Virus record (IMG/VR): IMGVR_UViG_3300017724_000031
Location: 1-33,721 of that record
DNA: 33,721 nt
DNA from: a virus
Direction: 5' to 3' (one strand)
In this document: positions 6,270-13,442 of the stretch, one piece after another
How the letters are laid out: every line of letters starts with the position of its first letter
Numbering within the stretch: the first letter of the stretch is position 1
The notes under the pieces: model-generated
What the model saw: the letters and a program-made list of their open reading frames with translations, nothing else
Told to the model about the DNA's origin: nothing
Databases searched by the model: none
Translations under genes and position numbers: made by a program

Positions 6270-6911
6270 ATGAAATTTATCGTCTACTACCGCGTATCTA
6301 CTCAGCGTCAGGGCCAATCCGGCCTTGGCCTTGAGGCACAGAAGCACGCATGTGCGCACTATGACATTGTCGCTGAGTACACAGAAGTCGAAAGCGGCAA
6401 GAAGTCCAACCGCCCGGAGCTAGCCAAGGCATTGGCGCACGCCAAAGAGATAGGCGCGACCCTGCTCATTGCAAAGCTCGACCGTCTGGCGCGTGATGCA
6501 CGTTTCGCGCTTGAGCTAATGGACAGCGGCGTGCTGTTTAAGTTCGCCGATATGCCAGACATCGACAACAGCACACCGCAAGGCCGGTTCTTCATTACAC
6601 AGTTTGCGGCTATGGCAGAGCTAGAAGCCGCCATCATCAGCGAACGCACCAAGGCCGCGCTAGCCGCAGCCAAGCGCCGTGGCGTAAAGCTCGGCTCACC
6701 TGACCCAGCCAAGGGCGGCTCAGTGACCGGCAAGCAACGCGCTAGCGCCACCGCACAGGTAGCGCCGCAAGCCATGCCTATCATTAACGCATTGCGCAAG
6801 GCCGGTCAGAGCCTACGCGCCATCGCATCCGCTCTTAATGAAGAGCAGATACCAACCGCCATGGGCGGTCAGTGGCACGCATCCAGCGTGCGTAACTTAA
6901 TCAATGCATAA
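6270..6911 (+). CDS. Small serine recombinase (resolvase/invertase family)
   Basis: The protein has 213 residues. The N-terminal resolvase domain (about 1-140) has the catalytic serine in FIVYYRVSTQRQG (Ser10), the conserved AKLDRLARD, and the dimer helix region ISERTKAALAAAKRRGVKLG. A C-terminal helix-turn-helix (about 165-213, SLRAIASALNEEQIPTAMGG) should bind the crossover site. It recombines DNA through a phosphoserine intermediate. Phage integrases of this family are usually much larger, so integration, resolution of multimers and inversion of a segment are all possible. I cannot identify attachment or crossover sites. It lies in the rightward operon after a 36-base gap with a good ribosome site. 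Confidence 0.9.
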   Translation: MKFIVYYRVSTQRQGQSGLGLEAQKHACAHYDIVAEYTEVESGKKSNRPELAKALAHAKEIGATLLIAKLDRLARDARFALELMDSGVLFKFADMPDIDNSTPQGRFFITQFAAMAELEAAIISERTKAALAAAKRRGVKLGSPDPAKGGSVTGKQRASATAQVAPQAMPIINALRKAGQSLRAIASALNEEQIPTAMGGQWHASSVRNLINA

Positions 6912-6921
6912 GGGGATTATC

Positions 6922-7044
6922 ATGCAGAAAGTTGCGGGAATATTATTTACATATGCGCTTCTCAGCCTGTGGGTTATGGGCTGGGTGGACATCTTCGGGC
7001 CAGAATACACTTGGTGGAATTTTATTTATCTGATGGGGAATTGA
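6922..7044 (+). CDS. Tiny single-pass membrane protein
   Basis: This 40-residue reading frame starts at ATG 6922 after the ribosome site AAGGGGAT and ends at TGA 7042-7044, one base before the next gene. Residues about 4-19 ([16 protein letters not shown]) form a single transmembrane segment, followed by an aromatic tail with [15 protein letters not shown] recognise no family. Good spacing and tight packing support expression. It might modify the host membrane or exclude other phages, but this is speculation. Confidence 0.6.
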   Translation: MQKVAGILFTYALLSLWVMGWVDIFGPEYTWWNFIYLMGN

Positions 7045-7045
7045 T

Positions 7046-7798
7046 ATGGAAATCATCACACGCAAAGAGGCACAGGAACAGGGGTTGCCTCGATACTTTA
7101 CTGGTAAGCCGTGCAAGCATGGTCACGTTTGTGAGTTCTATTGCCGGAGCGGCGCGTGCGTTGACTGTACGGCATCGCGTGTTAATGCAATCCGCATCAA
7201 GGCCAAATCTAAGCGTAAAAGCTCTGGCATATACAAGCTAAAAGAAGCTAAAGAGCTTGGGCTAGAGTATTACAATAACGGCAAGCCATGCATCAACGGC
7301 GTTTTTGGAATGAGAAAAACAAAGCAAAAAGGGAAGTGCTTCTGTTCAGCTTGCTACAACAAATTAAAAAACCGTGCAAAGAGGTGTTTGGAAAAGAAGC
7401 GCCGGGAAGCCGGTGTGCCACCGCGAACTTTTAGAACAGAACAGCAAAGAAATGACACATACAAAAAGTGGGTGGAAGAAAACAGGGCAAGGGTGAATGA
7501 GCAGCAAAGGAAATGGCGGCAAGCCAACAGGAAAAGACTGCGCCCTTACCAATCTGCTTACAATGCAATACGTTGGAAGAGAACTAGCATAGTGCTTGCA
7601 AGGATACATTTTGACAAGATTTTGTCGGTTTACAAGAAAAGGGATAAGGTAACAATGCAGACCGGCGTAGAACATCACGTTGATCATATCGTTCCGCTTT
7701 TAGGCAAAAATGTATGCGGCTTGCACGTTCCTTGGAATATGCAAATTTTACCAGCAAAACAAAACAGAATAAAATCCAACAAATGGGAGACAAACTAA
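7046..7798 (+). CDS. HNH endonuclease, homing-type
   Basis: The protein has 250 residues. Near the C-terminus (about 210-240) it has the HNH signature [12 protein letters not shown] then NMQILP. The N-terminal region carries two copies of a GKPC-containing, Cys/His-rich module (about 16-41 and 73-105), found as zinc-binding DNA-recognition units in phage HNH enzymes. The central part is very basic. From about 7200 on, the base composition is clearly AT-richer than the exonuclease and recombinase genes around it, which suggests recent arrival. It is likely a mobile homing-type nuclease that cuts related phage genomes lacking it. A packaging-associated HNH role is less likely, since the terminase is 23 kb away. 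Confidence 0.85.
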   Translation: MEIITRKEAQEQGLPRYFTGKPCKHGHVCEFYCRSGACVDCTASRVNAIRIKAKSKRKSSGIYKLKEAKELGLEYYNNGKPCINGVFGMRKTKQKGKCFCSACYNKLKNRAKRCLEKKRREAGVPPRTFRTEQQRNDTYKKWVEENRARVNEQQRKWRQANRKRLRPYQSAYNAIRWKRTSIVLARIHFDKILSVYKKRDKVTMQTGVEHHVDHIVPLLGKNVCGLHVPWNMQILPAKQNRIKSNKWETN

Positions 7799-8766
7799 TG
7801 GTCGGAAAACTTACACCTGACAACATGCTATCAGCCTCGCGCATCGCGCAGTTGATGGGTCAATCACCATACGCAACGCAAAACGAATTGCTTGCTGAGT
7901 TCATAGACCGCGATGCTGGCAAGGAGCCGGAGCCGTGGGAAGGCAATGAGCTTACGCGCTGGGGCGACATCCATGAAGGCGCGGTTATTGCAGAAACATC
8001 CCGGCGCCTTGGCCTTGTTGATGTGCAAGCAGACTTCGAGCAAGCGTTTTTCCATGACAAGCTGCGCATGGCGGCATCGCTGGACGGCATGGCTACCGGC
8101 ACGCGCATGGTGAAAGAGGATCACGCGCAGGGCATTATAATCCCCGGCGTTGCAAACGCGTTCTCAACAGCCGACAAAAAATTGTTGCTGGAAATCAAGA
8201 CAACGCAGCAAGCGGCGGAAGATTTGCCGCCACCACATCGCGGTGTGCTACAGCTACAGGCGCAGATGATGTGCGCCGGTGCAGACATGGGCGCGGTGTG
8301 TGTACTCTATCGCGGCTCAACCCTGCGCATTTTCCTGTATCACGCTGACGCTGGCGTACAGGCACGCATTGCACAGGCTATTGAAGAGTTCGAGCAACGC
8401 CGCGCAGACATAGACTGGTATCCGCTAATGAACCCGGCTGATGGCAACGTGGCCTACAGCCGTGTCGATGATGTGGCACAGCCTTTGGACGTATCAGGCG
8501 GCGAGGTTCAGGACGCTATCGAGGCTTTGCTTGAGGCGAAGCGCGCTAAAAAAGAATGCGATGAGGTTATCGCTGACGCAGAAACGGTTATCAAGGACTA
8601 TATGGGCAACCATGAAGAGGCAAACACCGTTGTGGATGGTAAGCGTGTGATAGTTAAATGGGGCATGCGCAACATGAAAGCTACGCAAGAGAAGGTAGTG
8701 CCGGCAAAGCCAGCTATGCGCGTGCGTCAGAATGCTTTAACCGTGAAGGAATTGGGCGATGCGTAA
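7798..8766 (+). CDS. YqaJ / lambda exonuclease-like recombination nuclease
   Basis: The protein has 322 residues from ATG 7798, which overlaps the HNH stop (TAATG) and follows GGGAG at a suitable distance. An in-frame ATG at 7714 lies inside the HNH gene and was rejected. The PD-(D/E)XK core of the YqaJ family is visible: RWGDIHEG (about residue 57), ASLDG (about 91-95, metal-binding Asp), LLEIKT (about 128-133, Glu-x-Lys) and LQLQAQM (about 146-152). It should resect double-stranded ends 5' to 3' to prepare single-strand annealing. No separate RecT/Beta annealase is recognised; the SSB-like protein might fill that role. Confidence 0.9.
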   Translation: MVGKLTPDNMLSASRIAQLMGQSPYATQNELLAEFIDRDAGKEPEPWEGNELTRWGDIHEGAVIAETSRRLGLVDVQADFEQAFFHDKLRMAASLDGMATGTRMVKEDHAQGIIIPGVANAFSTADKKLLLEIKTTQQAAEDLPPPHRGVLQLQAQMMCAGADMGAVCVLYRGSTLRIFLYHADAGVQARIAQAIEEFEQRRADIDWYPLMNPADGNVAYSRVDDVAQPLDVSGGEVQDAIEALLEAKRAKKECDEVIADAETVIKDYMGNHEEANTVVDGKRVIVKWGMRNMKATQEKVVPAKPAMRVRQNALTVKELGDA

Positions 8767-9406
8767 AATGGTACATGGGGATTGCTTTGAGCAATTCAAA
8801 AACATACAGGACAACACTTTTGATGTTGTTTTAACATCGCCCCCATATAACAGAAAAAGAAACGACAAGTATGAGCATCACAAAGACGTTACAAATGACT
8901 ATTTTTCTTTTTTGCAAAAATCAATAAAGGAATGCTTGCGAGTTTGCAGTGGCAATGTTTTCTTTAACGTTCAAAAAAATAGTTACAACAGAAGTGATGT
9001 TCATAAAGTTATGGGCGCGTTTGCCAGTGAAATAATAGAGGTAATTGTTTGGCATAAGAGTAACCCAATGCCAAACCCTCATGTCATAAATGCTTATGAG
9101 TATATTTTGGTTTTGTCTGAAGCCAACAAATCCTTGAAGGCAAACAAAACATACACACTCAACCACTTTACAACCCCGGTATATTCATCAAACCCATATA
9201 AAAAAATACACCGGGCTGTTATGCACCCAGAGGCGTGCGCTTTTATCTTGCAAAATTTTTGCTCTAAAAACGACTATGTTTTTGACCCGTTTGCTGGCAC
9301 AGGAACAACTGGCGTTGAGGCAATAAAGCTAGGTATGAATTTTTACGGCGTTGAGTTAAGCGAAGAATATTTCGATATAGCAAGCAAAAGGATTAGCAAT
9401 GTATAG
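8759..9406 (+). CDS. Beta-class DNA methyltransferase (N4-cytosine or N6-adenine)
   Basis: The protein has 215 residues. Catalytic motif IV, TSPPYN, comes first (about 27-32) and the AdoMet-binding motif I, DPFAGTGTT, lies near the C-terminus (about 179-187). That order defines the beta class of amino-methyltransferases. It would methylate an exocyclic amino group at a short site, probably to protect the phage genome. No partner restriction gene is present. The gene is much AT-richer than the exonuclease and LexA-like neighbours, a sign of recent transfer. It overlaps the exonuclease gene by 8 bases. ATG 8768 is a possible alternative start. Confidence 0.9.
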   Translation: MRKMVHGDCFEQFKNIQDNTFDVVLTSPPYNRKRNDKYEHHKDVTNDYFSFLQKSIKECLRVCSGNVFFNVQKNSYNRSDVHKVMGAFASEIIEVIVWHKSNPMPNPHVINAYEYILVLSEANKSLKANKTYTLNHFTTPVYSSNPYKKIHRAVMHPEACAFILQNFCSKNDYVFDPFAGTGTTGVEAIKLGMNFYGVELSEEYFDIASKRISNV

Positions 9407-9617
9407 AATGACACCGGCCCAGCATCGCGTTCTGAGCGCTATACAGGCGCTATCTGAGGCGCAGGGGTATGTTCCTAGCTATACACAGCTAGCGGCCACC
9501 CTGAACATCTCTAAGCAAGCTATTGGCAAGCACGTTGAAATCATGTGCGACCGGGGCATATTGCGAAAAACCTACGGCCAGCGCCACACGCTGGAGATAG
9601 TACGGGGCGCGCAATAG
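9399..9617 (+). CDS. LexA-type winged-helix DNA-binding protein
   Basis: The protein has 72 residues and matches the N-terminal DNA-binding domain of LexA almost end to end: TPAQHRVLSAIQALSEAQGY, then PSYTQLAATLNISKQAIGKH as the recognition region, then a wing. There is no peptidase domain, so it cannot self-cleave as LexA does. It is probably a regulator of phage genes or an interferer with the host SOS response. The start overlaps the methyltransferase stop by 8 bases, and the gene ends in a hairpin shared with the opposing operon. ATG 9408 is an alternative start. Confidence 0.8.
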   Translation: MYRMTPAQHRVLSAIQALSEAQGYVPSYTQLAATLNISKQAIGKHVEIMCDRGILRKTYGQRHTLEIVRGAQ

Positions 9618-9623
9618 CGCCCC
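9604..9623. terminator. Hairpin between converging operons
   Basis: GGGGCGC (9604-9610) and GCGCCCC (9617-9623) form a perfect 7-bp stem with a 6-base loop. It overlaps the end of the LexA-like gene and abuts the holin stop, exactly where the rightward and leftward operons meet. On the plus strand it is followed by TTACTTTG, a weak U-tract, so it may act in both directions with limited strength. Confidence 0.6.
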
Positions 9624-10019
9624 TTACTTTGTTAGCTTCTTGTACTTTTCGAATGACCTCATTCCACCCAAGCCGAGCATACCCAACAATATAGTCATTA
9701 AGCTGTCCATATCAAATGCCGGGTATGAAACGGGGGGATACCCCATATAAGCGGTCACCACATCTGCGGTAGGAAACAAAATAAAATGAGCGAATAACGC
9801 AATCCCGCAAGACCAGCCAATAAAGGGCCGCCATCCCGCCACAAAAACATTTCTGGACTTCGCTTCTTCTGCGTTGATAGCTAGCTGCCCTTTTGCTAAT
9901 TCTTGGGCATGGCGCTCTGCCATCGTTGCCACCTGATGTGCCAACTCATTCTTCTTATCTTTATCCTCAACGAACTTGCCAATCAGCTCTGTGGCTGGGC
10001 CTATCAATGCTTGTAACAT
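9624..10019 (-). CDS. Holin, three-transmembrane GTA type
   Basis: The protein has 131 residues. The pattern SRNVFVAGWRPFIGWSCG followed by a hydrophobic stretch is characteristic of the 3TM holin family found in gene transfer agents and alphaproteobacterial phages. A charged amphipathic N-terminal helix (about 15-50) precedes hydrophobic segments at about 58-85 and 105-122. It should form lesions in the inner membrane to release the endolysin. It is the last gene of the late operon and overlaps the start of the gene before it by one base. The M15 peptidase is four genes upstream. Confidence 0.85.
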   Translation of the reverse strand: MLQALIGPATELIGKFVEDKDKKNELAHQVATMAERHAQELAKGQLAINAEEAKSRNVFVAGWRPFIGWSCGIALFAHFILFPTADVVTAYMGYPPVSYPAFDMDSLMTILLGMLGLGGMRSFEKYKKLTK

Positions 10020-10225
10020 CAGTCTATAAACTCCAATATGTTGCCGTCTTGCACTTTAACTTTTAGCTCTTTGCATGACCACTTCTGGTCAAAGTTATTA
10101 GTGTGACCTACGTTACGCTTAATCTTTCTGCGTACCGACAAGCACTCAGACAAAGATTGATAAGGCGTGTACTCTACCTTCTCGCCACCCATAACCAATA
10201 ATAATACAAAGGTTAGCTCAATCAC
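10019..10225 (-). CDS. Small secreted or membrane-anchored protein of the lysis region
   Basis: The protein has 68 residues. The N-terminus IELTFVLLLVMGG is a short hydrophobic segment, and a polar domain with two cysteines follows (YTPYQSLSECLSVRRKIKRN, then KWSCKEL). The rest may lie in the periplasm with a disulfide. Proteins with this N-terminus and the YQSLSECL pattern are, from memory, common in uncultured marine phages without known function. It overlaps both neighbours (1 and 8 bases) in the lysis cluster. A spanin-like part is possible, but I see no lipobox. Confidence 0.65.
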   Translation of the reverse strand: MIELTFVLLLVMGGEKVEYTPYQSLSECLSVRRKIKRNVGHTNNFDQKWSCKELKVKVQDGNILEFID

Positions 10226-10610
10226 CGTTCCGCAACTTCTCTATGTTTTCTTCTAGGCTCGTTATACGCTTCTCGTAAAATTCTAATGTAAGTTTTTGTT
10301 GCTGGTCATACGGCGCACGACCTTCTTCAATCTCTGTTTGCAACTTCTCTAACTCAGTGGCGATGTGTTCTATCAGCATGAATTGCTCACTGTCGGCTGG
10401 CAAGCTACCCATCTCACCACGCAGCCACTTGATACGAAACTCTGTGTTCTGTTCCAAATCTGCATTCATCATAGTAATGTTTGTTTCAATGGTGTTTAAC
10501 CTAGCTGTCAAACCAAAATACGCCCAAGTTGCTAACGAAACAGCGCCTAGCATTGATATGATGTTGCGAAGGGGTAGTGCAACCTCTGTATTTTCATTAA
10601 CTCTAGGCAT
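10218..10610 (-). CDS. Membrane-anchored coiled-coil protein
   Basis: The protein has 130 residues. One transmembrane segment at about 15-35 (IISMLGAVSLATWAYFGL) is followed by a long acidic helical region with heptad character (about 36-128). This resembles an inner-membrane spanin or a phage membrane scaffold. It lies between a small two-pass membrane protein and the small secreted protein in the lysis region, starting one base before the upstream stop ends. I cannot assign a specific family; a spanin-type function is an inference from topology and position. Confidence 0.65.
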   Translation of the reverse strand: MPRVNENTEVALPLRNIISMLGAVSLATWAYFGLTARLNTIETNITMMNADLEQNTEFRIKWLRGEMGSLPADSEQFMLIEHIATELEKLQTEIEEGRAPYDQQQKLTLEFYEKRITSLEENIEKLRNGD

Positions 10611-10819
10611 TAGTTTTTCTCAGAATTTAACCAGACTGCTAGGCTGCCTGTCATGGCACCAGTTACAACAGATATCAGGCTGGCCTGTTGTGTTGTTAAA
10701 TCAGGCTGAGATAACGCCCACTCGATGCAACGTATGTAAACGCCTGTCATGCACAGCATCATAAAACGTGGCAGTATCTTTAGCTCTAATAGTTTTCTTG
10801 CTACATCTTCTGCGCTCAT
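10610..10819 (-). CDS. Small two-pass membrane protein, holin-like
   Basis: The protein has 69 residues from ATG 10819, which overlaps the peptidase stop (TGATG) and follows GGAG at six bases. A GTG four codons upstream is less likely because it would overlap that ribosome site. Two hydrophobic segments are visible, about 18-35 (LPRFMMLCMTGVYIRCIEW) and 45-63 (ASLISVVTGAMTGSLAVWL). Its size, topology and place right after the endolysin gene suggest a second holin or antiholin. The family is not recognised. Confidence 0.65.
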   Translation of the reverse strand: MSAEDVARKLLELKILPRFMMLCMTGVYIRCIEWALSQPDLTTQQASLISVVTGAMTGSLAVWLNSEKN

Positions 10820-11190
10820 CAGTAACTCCACACGTTAGACCGAGGCGGCTTGGTGTATGTGTCCAAGTGCAAGAAACGATTGCGCCCGGACTGCGCCACG
10901 CCAATGCCGGTAAAGCCTAGCTCAAACGCTAGCCGCATAATGTTATACGCGTCAGACCCATTGCACGCGATATCCACAGCCAACCCCATGGTGTGTATGC
11001 CCGGCCTGTCTTTCTCAGCCTCGACCGGGTGCGTCTCATGGCGGTAGCCGCTGGTCACGGTCATGGCTTTGCCGTGCGCTGTGCGTAGCGCTTGCAACTT
11101 CTCCATGAAGCTGGCTTGCATGTCGCACTTGCCGGTGTGGCTGCATGTAAACTCAGCCTCGCTAAAGTTTGGATAGTTGTCCCAGTTCAT
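10819..11190 (-). CDS. Endolysin: M15 family zinc peptidase
   Basis: The protein has 123 residues and fits the Peptidase_M15_3 family. Zinc ligands are His66 and Asp73 in HTMGLAVD, and His108 in RFLHLD. The N-terminal FSEAEFTCSHTGKCDM is also typical. It should cut peptide cross-links in peptidoglycan (D-Ala-D-Ala or L-Ala-D-Glu type), lysing the cell once the holin opens the membrane. No signal peptide is seen, consistent with holin-dependent export. It overlaps its upstream neighbour by four bases and its downstream neighbour by three. Confidence 0.9.
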   Translation of the reverse strand: MNWDNYPNFSEAEFTCSHTGKCDMQASFMEKLQALRTAHGKAMTVTSGYRHETHPVEAEKDRPGIHTMGLAVDIACNGSDAYNIMRLAFELGFTGIGVAQSGRNRFLHLDTYTKPPRSNVWSY

Positions 11191-11606
11191 ATGTCACCTC
11201 TCACAACCGCTAGCGCATTGCGCCAGCTATCTATCTCTATATCAGGGTCATCAAAGTGCCGGGGGTTGATGCGCTTGCTTATTGCTTTTACGTCATCGAG
11301 CGCTGTGTACAATACCCGGCGCTGGTTGATAGCCACTGATGCTATTATATCATACGACCCGCGTGCCGCCTTCTTTTTCTTTAGCCCTGCCCCATAGTTA
11401 AAATGATAGGTCGGTGCGCGCTTGTCGCTCTCATGTCGGATGCGGCACGACTTTACTTGGATCCGCAGATAGCCAACATCATCCCACGCTATCATGTCCA
11501 CCATGTCCTGTTGACATAGGCTGGCGCCATTTACACCCGGCAGACACAGTGTGGCAGCGCACGCGATGTGTTCGCCTATCAGCCCCGTCCTTGTTTCCCC
11601 CGCCAG
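11187..11606 (-). CDS. PD-(D/E)XK nuclease-like protein with probable CTG start
   Basis: The first ATG in frame is 11504 (105 residues), but homology-like sequence runs further upstream without a stop to about 11606. The extended 139-residue form reads GLIGEHIACAA (Glu12), then MVDMIAW (Asp37) and IQVKS (Gln50-x-Lys52), the full E-D-QxK active site of Hjc-like nucleases. The ATG form would lose the first helix and Glu12. There is no ATG, GTG or TTG in that stretch, but CTG 11606 has AAAGGA seven bases upstream and sits one base after the preceding stop. Role unknown: structure-specific nuclease or anti-host nuclease. An undetected frame error is the alternative. Confidence 0.65.
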   Translation of the reverse strand: MAGETRTGLIGEHIACAATLCLPGVNGASLCQQDMVDMIAWDDVGYLRIQVKSCRIRHESDKRAPTYHFNYGAGLKKKKAARGSYDIIASVAINQRRVLYTALDDVKAISKRINPRHFDDPDIEIDSWRNALAVVRGDI

Positions 11607-11607
11607 C

Positions 11608-12048
11608 TTACAATCCTTTCAGATAAATTGCCCACCACACAAGCGCGGCAAGCCCTACAAACCCTGCCATTAACAAAACACTTATTATAATAATTTCTAT
11701 GATTTGTTTGTTGCGCTTGCGTTGGGCAGCGATAGCCGCCTGTCTATTCTTACGCGCTACCGCCTGATAGTTTAGCCAGTCTGTCCACAAGTTGGGCCTC
11801 CCGTGCCATATCATTAATTCCTTTAGCTCTTCTTCTTGCTTCTTAAACTTTTCAAGGTGCATAAATTCTTCGAGGTCGTTGGATGCAAATGGGCTACGCT
11901 TTTTCTTTTCCGCGCGCTTGCGTAAGTCCTCTGTCGCGTTAACGTATGTGGCAACTTTGTCTGCGCAATCCGCAATCTCGCGCCCATTCTGCACGAACTG
12001 CTTAACCACCTGAAATGCGGCGTTGGCGGCAGCAAGCTCGGCAAGCAT
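11608..12048 (-). CDS. Tail-anchored helical membrane protein, unknown function
   Basis: The protein has 146 residues. It is helical and charged over about 1-115, with coiled-coil-like Lys/Glu-rich segments. One C-terminal transmembrane segment (about 118-142, IIEIIIISVLLMAGFVGLAA) ends the chain, so it should be tail-anchored with its bulk in the cytoplasm. The N-terminus MLAELAAANAAFQVVKQFV is familiar to me from marine podovirus hypothetical proteins, without function. It lies between a 49-residue membrane protein and the PD-(D/E)XK gene, which seems to be translationally coupled to its stop codon. Confidence 0.75.
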   Translation of the reverse strand: MLAELAAANAAFQVVKQFVQNGREIADCADKVATYVNATEDLRKRAEKKKRSPFASNDLEEFMHLEKFKKQEEELKELMIWHGRPNLWTDWLNYQAVARKNRQAAIAAQRKRNKQIIEIIIISVLLMAGFVGLAALVWWAIYLKGL

Positions 12049-12051
12049 TGG

Positions 12052-12201
12052 CTATCTACCTTTGTACAAGTTCCAGAGTTTCCAACTTACATATGCAATG
12101 GATAGCACACCAAGCACCAGAGTGACCCACTGGTTTAGACCGGGCAACCATAGCGGTGCGCTAACACCGCCCGTTGCTATGATTAGGTCATCTGGTTTCA
12201 T
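12052..12201 (-). CDS. Small single-pass membrane protein
   Basis: This 49-residue frame runs from ATG 12201, with AGAGGT a few bases upstream, to TAG at 12052. The stop lies just before the start of the tail-anchored protein gene (12048). The N-terminal half is Gly/Pro-rich. A transmembrane segment covers about residues 25-42 (WVTLVLGVLSIAYVSW), ending in a basic KLWNLYKGR tail. It fills an otherwise empty gap in a tight operon, which supports it. The role is unknown and may be lysis-related by position. Confidence 0.65.
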   Translation of the reverse strand: MKPDDLIIATGGVSAPLWLPGLNQWVTLVLGVLSIAYVSWKLWNLYKGR

Positions 12202-12210
12202 GGCGACCTC

Positions 12211-12576
12211 TTATGCGTAAGGGCTATCGCCAAGAACAGATGTGTCCCATGCGGCTTTCAGCTTTGCAATCGTATCTGCATTAGTAATTGAAGATGCGGC
12301 TGGGGCATCACGCAGTGCATCTTTGGCGGTAGCAATAGCTGAAGTGTCAGCACTTGCTTCTAATGCTTTCATTAGCTCTACATCTTTAGCTTCAAGCAAA
12401 GGCTGACGCACTTCACGGATTTTATCTTTAAATATCTCTTTGGCTTTATCCATATCCTCAGAGATTACAGACCCACTCAGTGACCAAGCACCACGAAAGT
12501 CTCTGTTTGCTGGTACGGTAACTTCTGACGCATTAGCCTGATTACCGTCTTTATCGACAATATATGTATCAACCAC
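12211..12576 (-). CDS. Tail-fibre-associated protein, assembly chaperone-like
   Basis: The protein has 121 residues. After a short N-terminal strand region (TYIVDKDGNQAN) and the segment RDFRGAWSLSG, a helical domain (about 40-75) with EDMDKAKEIFKDKIREVR is followed by a flexible Ala-rich part and a final helix. This layout matches the XkdW/DUF4376-like small proteins encoded next to tail fibres, thought to help fibre folding or attach to the fibre. It follows the fibre-tip paralogues in the same operon. The family call is by pattern and not certain. Confidence 0.65.
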   Translation of the reverse strand: MVDTYIVDKDGNQANASEVTVPANRDFRGAWSLSGSVISEDMDKAKEIFKDKIREVRQPLLEAKDVELMKALEASADTSAIATAKDALRDAPAASSITNADTIAKLKAAWDTSVLGDSPYA

Positions 12577-12585
12577 GTTAAACTC

Positions 12586-13044
12586 CTATGCGGCTAGTTC
12601 ATCAGAGATACGCCAAGCGTTTCTCCATTCACGAGTAGACGGTAACTGCTCTTTCTTGCAGATAACCATCTTCGGGCGGTTGCCCTCATCCCAAGTCTGC
12701 CATACAGACTGAGGACAATCTTTCATAATTAAATACTCAATAGCTTCTTCTTCAGTCATAGCATCCACTGGCTCAGTCTCATGCAACAGGTAGCCGCGAG
12801 TATGCTTCTTGAAGTCTGGCTGAGCTTCATCCTTTGCCAGTTCGTGGTACACCCAGACAGGCGGTAAGATACCACCTTGTAGTGCTGCCGCCATCCAGTT
12901 AGGGTCTGGCACAAGTATCTTAGCGCACTCATCTACGCTATCCTCGTACACTACACGGTAGTCTGACTGATAGCCTTCAAGGTTTTCTTTCGCCCAGCAC
13001 AGTCTGTCCCATAGCTTTGTGCCTTTAAACTCAGGTGTTTTCAT
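12586..13044 (-). CDS. Unknown protein of the tail-fibre region
   Basis: The protein has 152 residues and is acidic and aromatic-rich, with no recognised motif. Segments such as KLWDRLCWAKENLEGYQSDY and DPNWMAAALQGGILPPVWVY suggest a compact globular fold. Its start overlaps the stop of the third fibre-tip paralogue (TAATG), and it uses the GGAGACCTAGC junction sequence as its ribosome site. It lies between the fibre-tip genes and a chaperone-like gene, so it is probably involved in tail fibre assembly or host recognition. Confidence 0.65.
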   Translation of the reverse strand: MKTPEFKGTKLWDRLCWAKENLEGYQSDYRVVYEDSVDECAKILVPDPNWMAAALQGGILPPVWVYHELAKDEAQPDFKKHTRGYLLHETEPVDAMTEEEAIEYLIMKDCPQSVWQTWDEGNRPKMVICKKEQLPSTREWRNAWRISDELAA

Positions 13045-13442
13045 TATGCTAGGTCTCCGTGTGCTAATAGCGATACAAATTGAAAATCATATGCCGTACC
13101 TGAACCTGAATCAGAACTACCGTTATGATAAGTTGTGTATAACCTAACACTTCCTACTAAAGGCGTGTAAAAATCCTGTTTGTTAAAATTTGAATTGCCA
13201 GCCCCTACATTACAATTTGCAAGGTTTGCGTAATTAATAGTACCAAAAGAACTAGACCAACTATTAGTAAAGTCACCTGTGCCATTATCTGTAATACTAG
13301 CCAGATTTAAGCTATCATCTATAGTGGCATCATCCATTCCATATTTAGCCCACGCCTTCGCACTACCATTAACAACATACTGCGTATCAACCGACCCTGC
13401 GGTGCTGTGTTCTATTTGGTCTGCTATAATTTTTCCAGCCAT
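13044..13442 (-). CDS. Tail-fibre tip-like protein, third tandem paralogue
   Basis: The protein has 132 residues from ATG 13442 (MAGKIIADQI), which overlaps the stop of the previous paralogue. An earlier in-frame start at 13463 would add seven residues from inside that gene. It shares with the two upstream genes the pattern GSAKAWAKYG, DDSLNLASITDNGTGDFTN, and the end HGDLA. The KAW...DS(F/L)N..S(I/L)TD..TG motif is familiar from marine phage tail-fibre and receptor-binding proteins. The central region differs strongly between copies, as expected for variable adhesion surfaces. It is probably a virion protein on the fibre or its tip. Confidence 0.75.
   Translation of the reverse strand: MAGKIIADQIEHSTAGSVDTQYVVNGSAKAWAKYGMDDATIDDSLNLASITDNGTGDFTNSWSSSFGTINYANLANCNVGAGNSNFNKQDFYTPLVGSVRLYTTYHNGSSDSGSGTAYDFQFVSLLAHGDLA

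Noticed and set aside
7714-7797. Upstream ATG for the YqaJ-like exonuclease
   Set aside because: It lies inside the HNH gene, and the extra residues are the out-of-frame HNH end. ATG 7798 has a good ribosome site and a TAATG junction.
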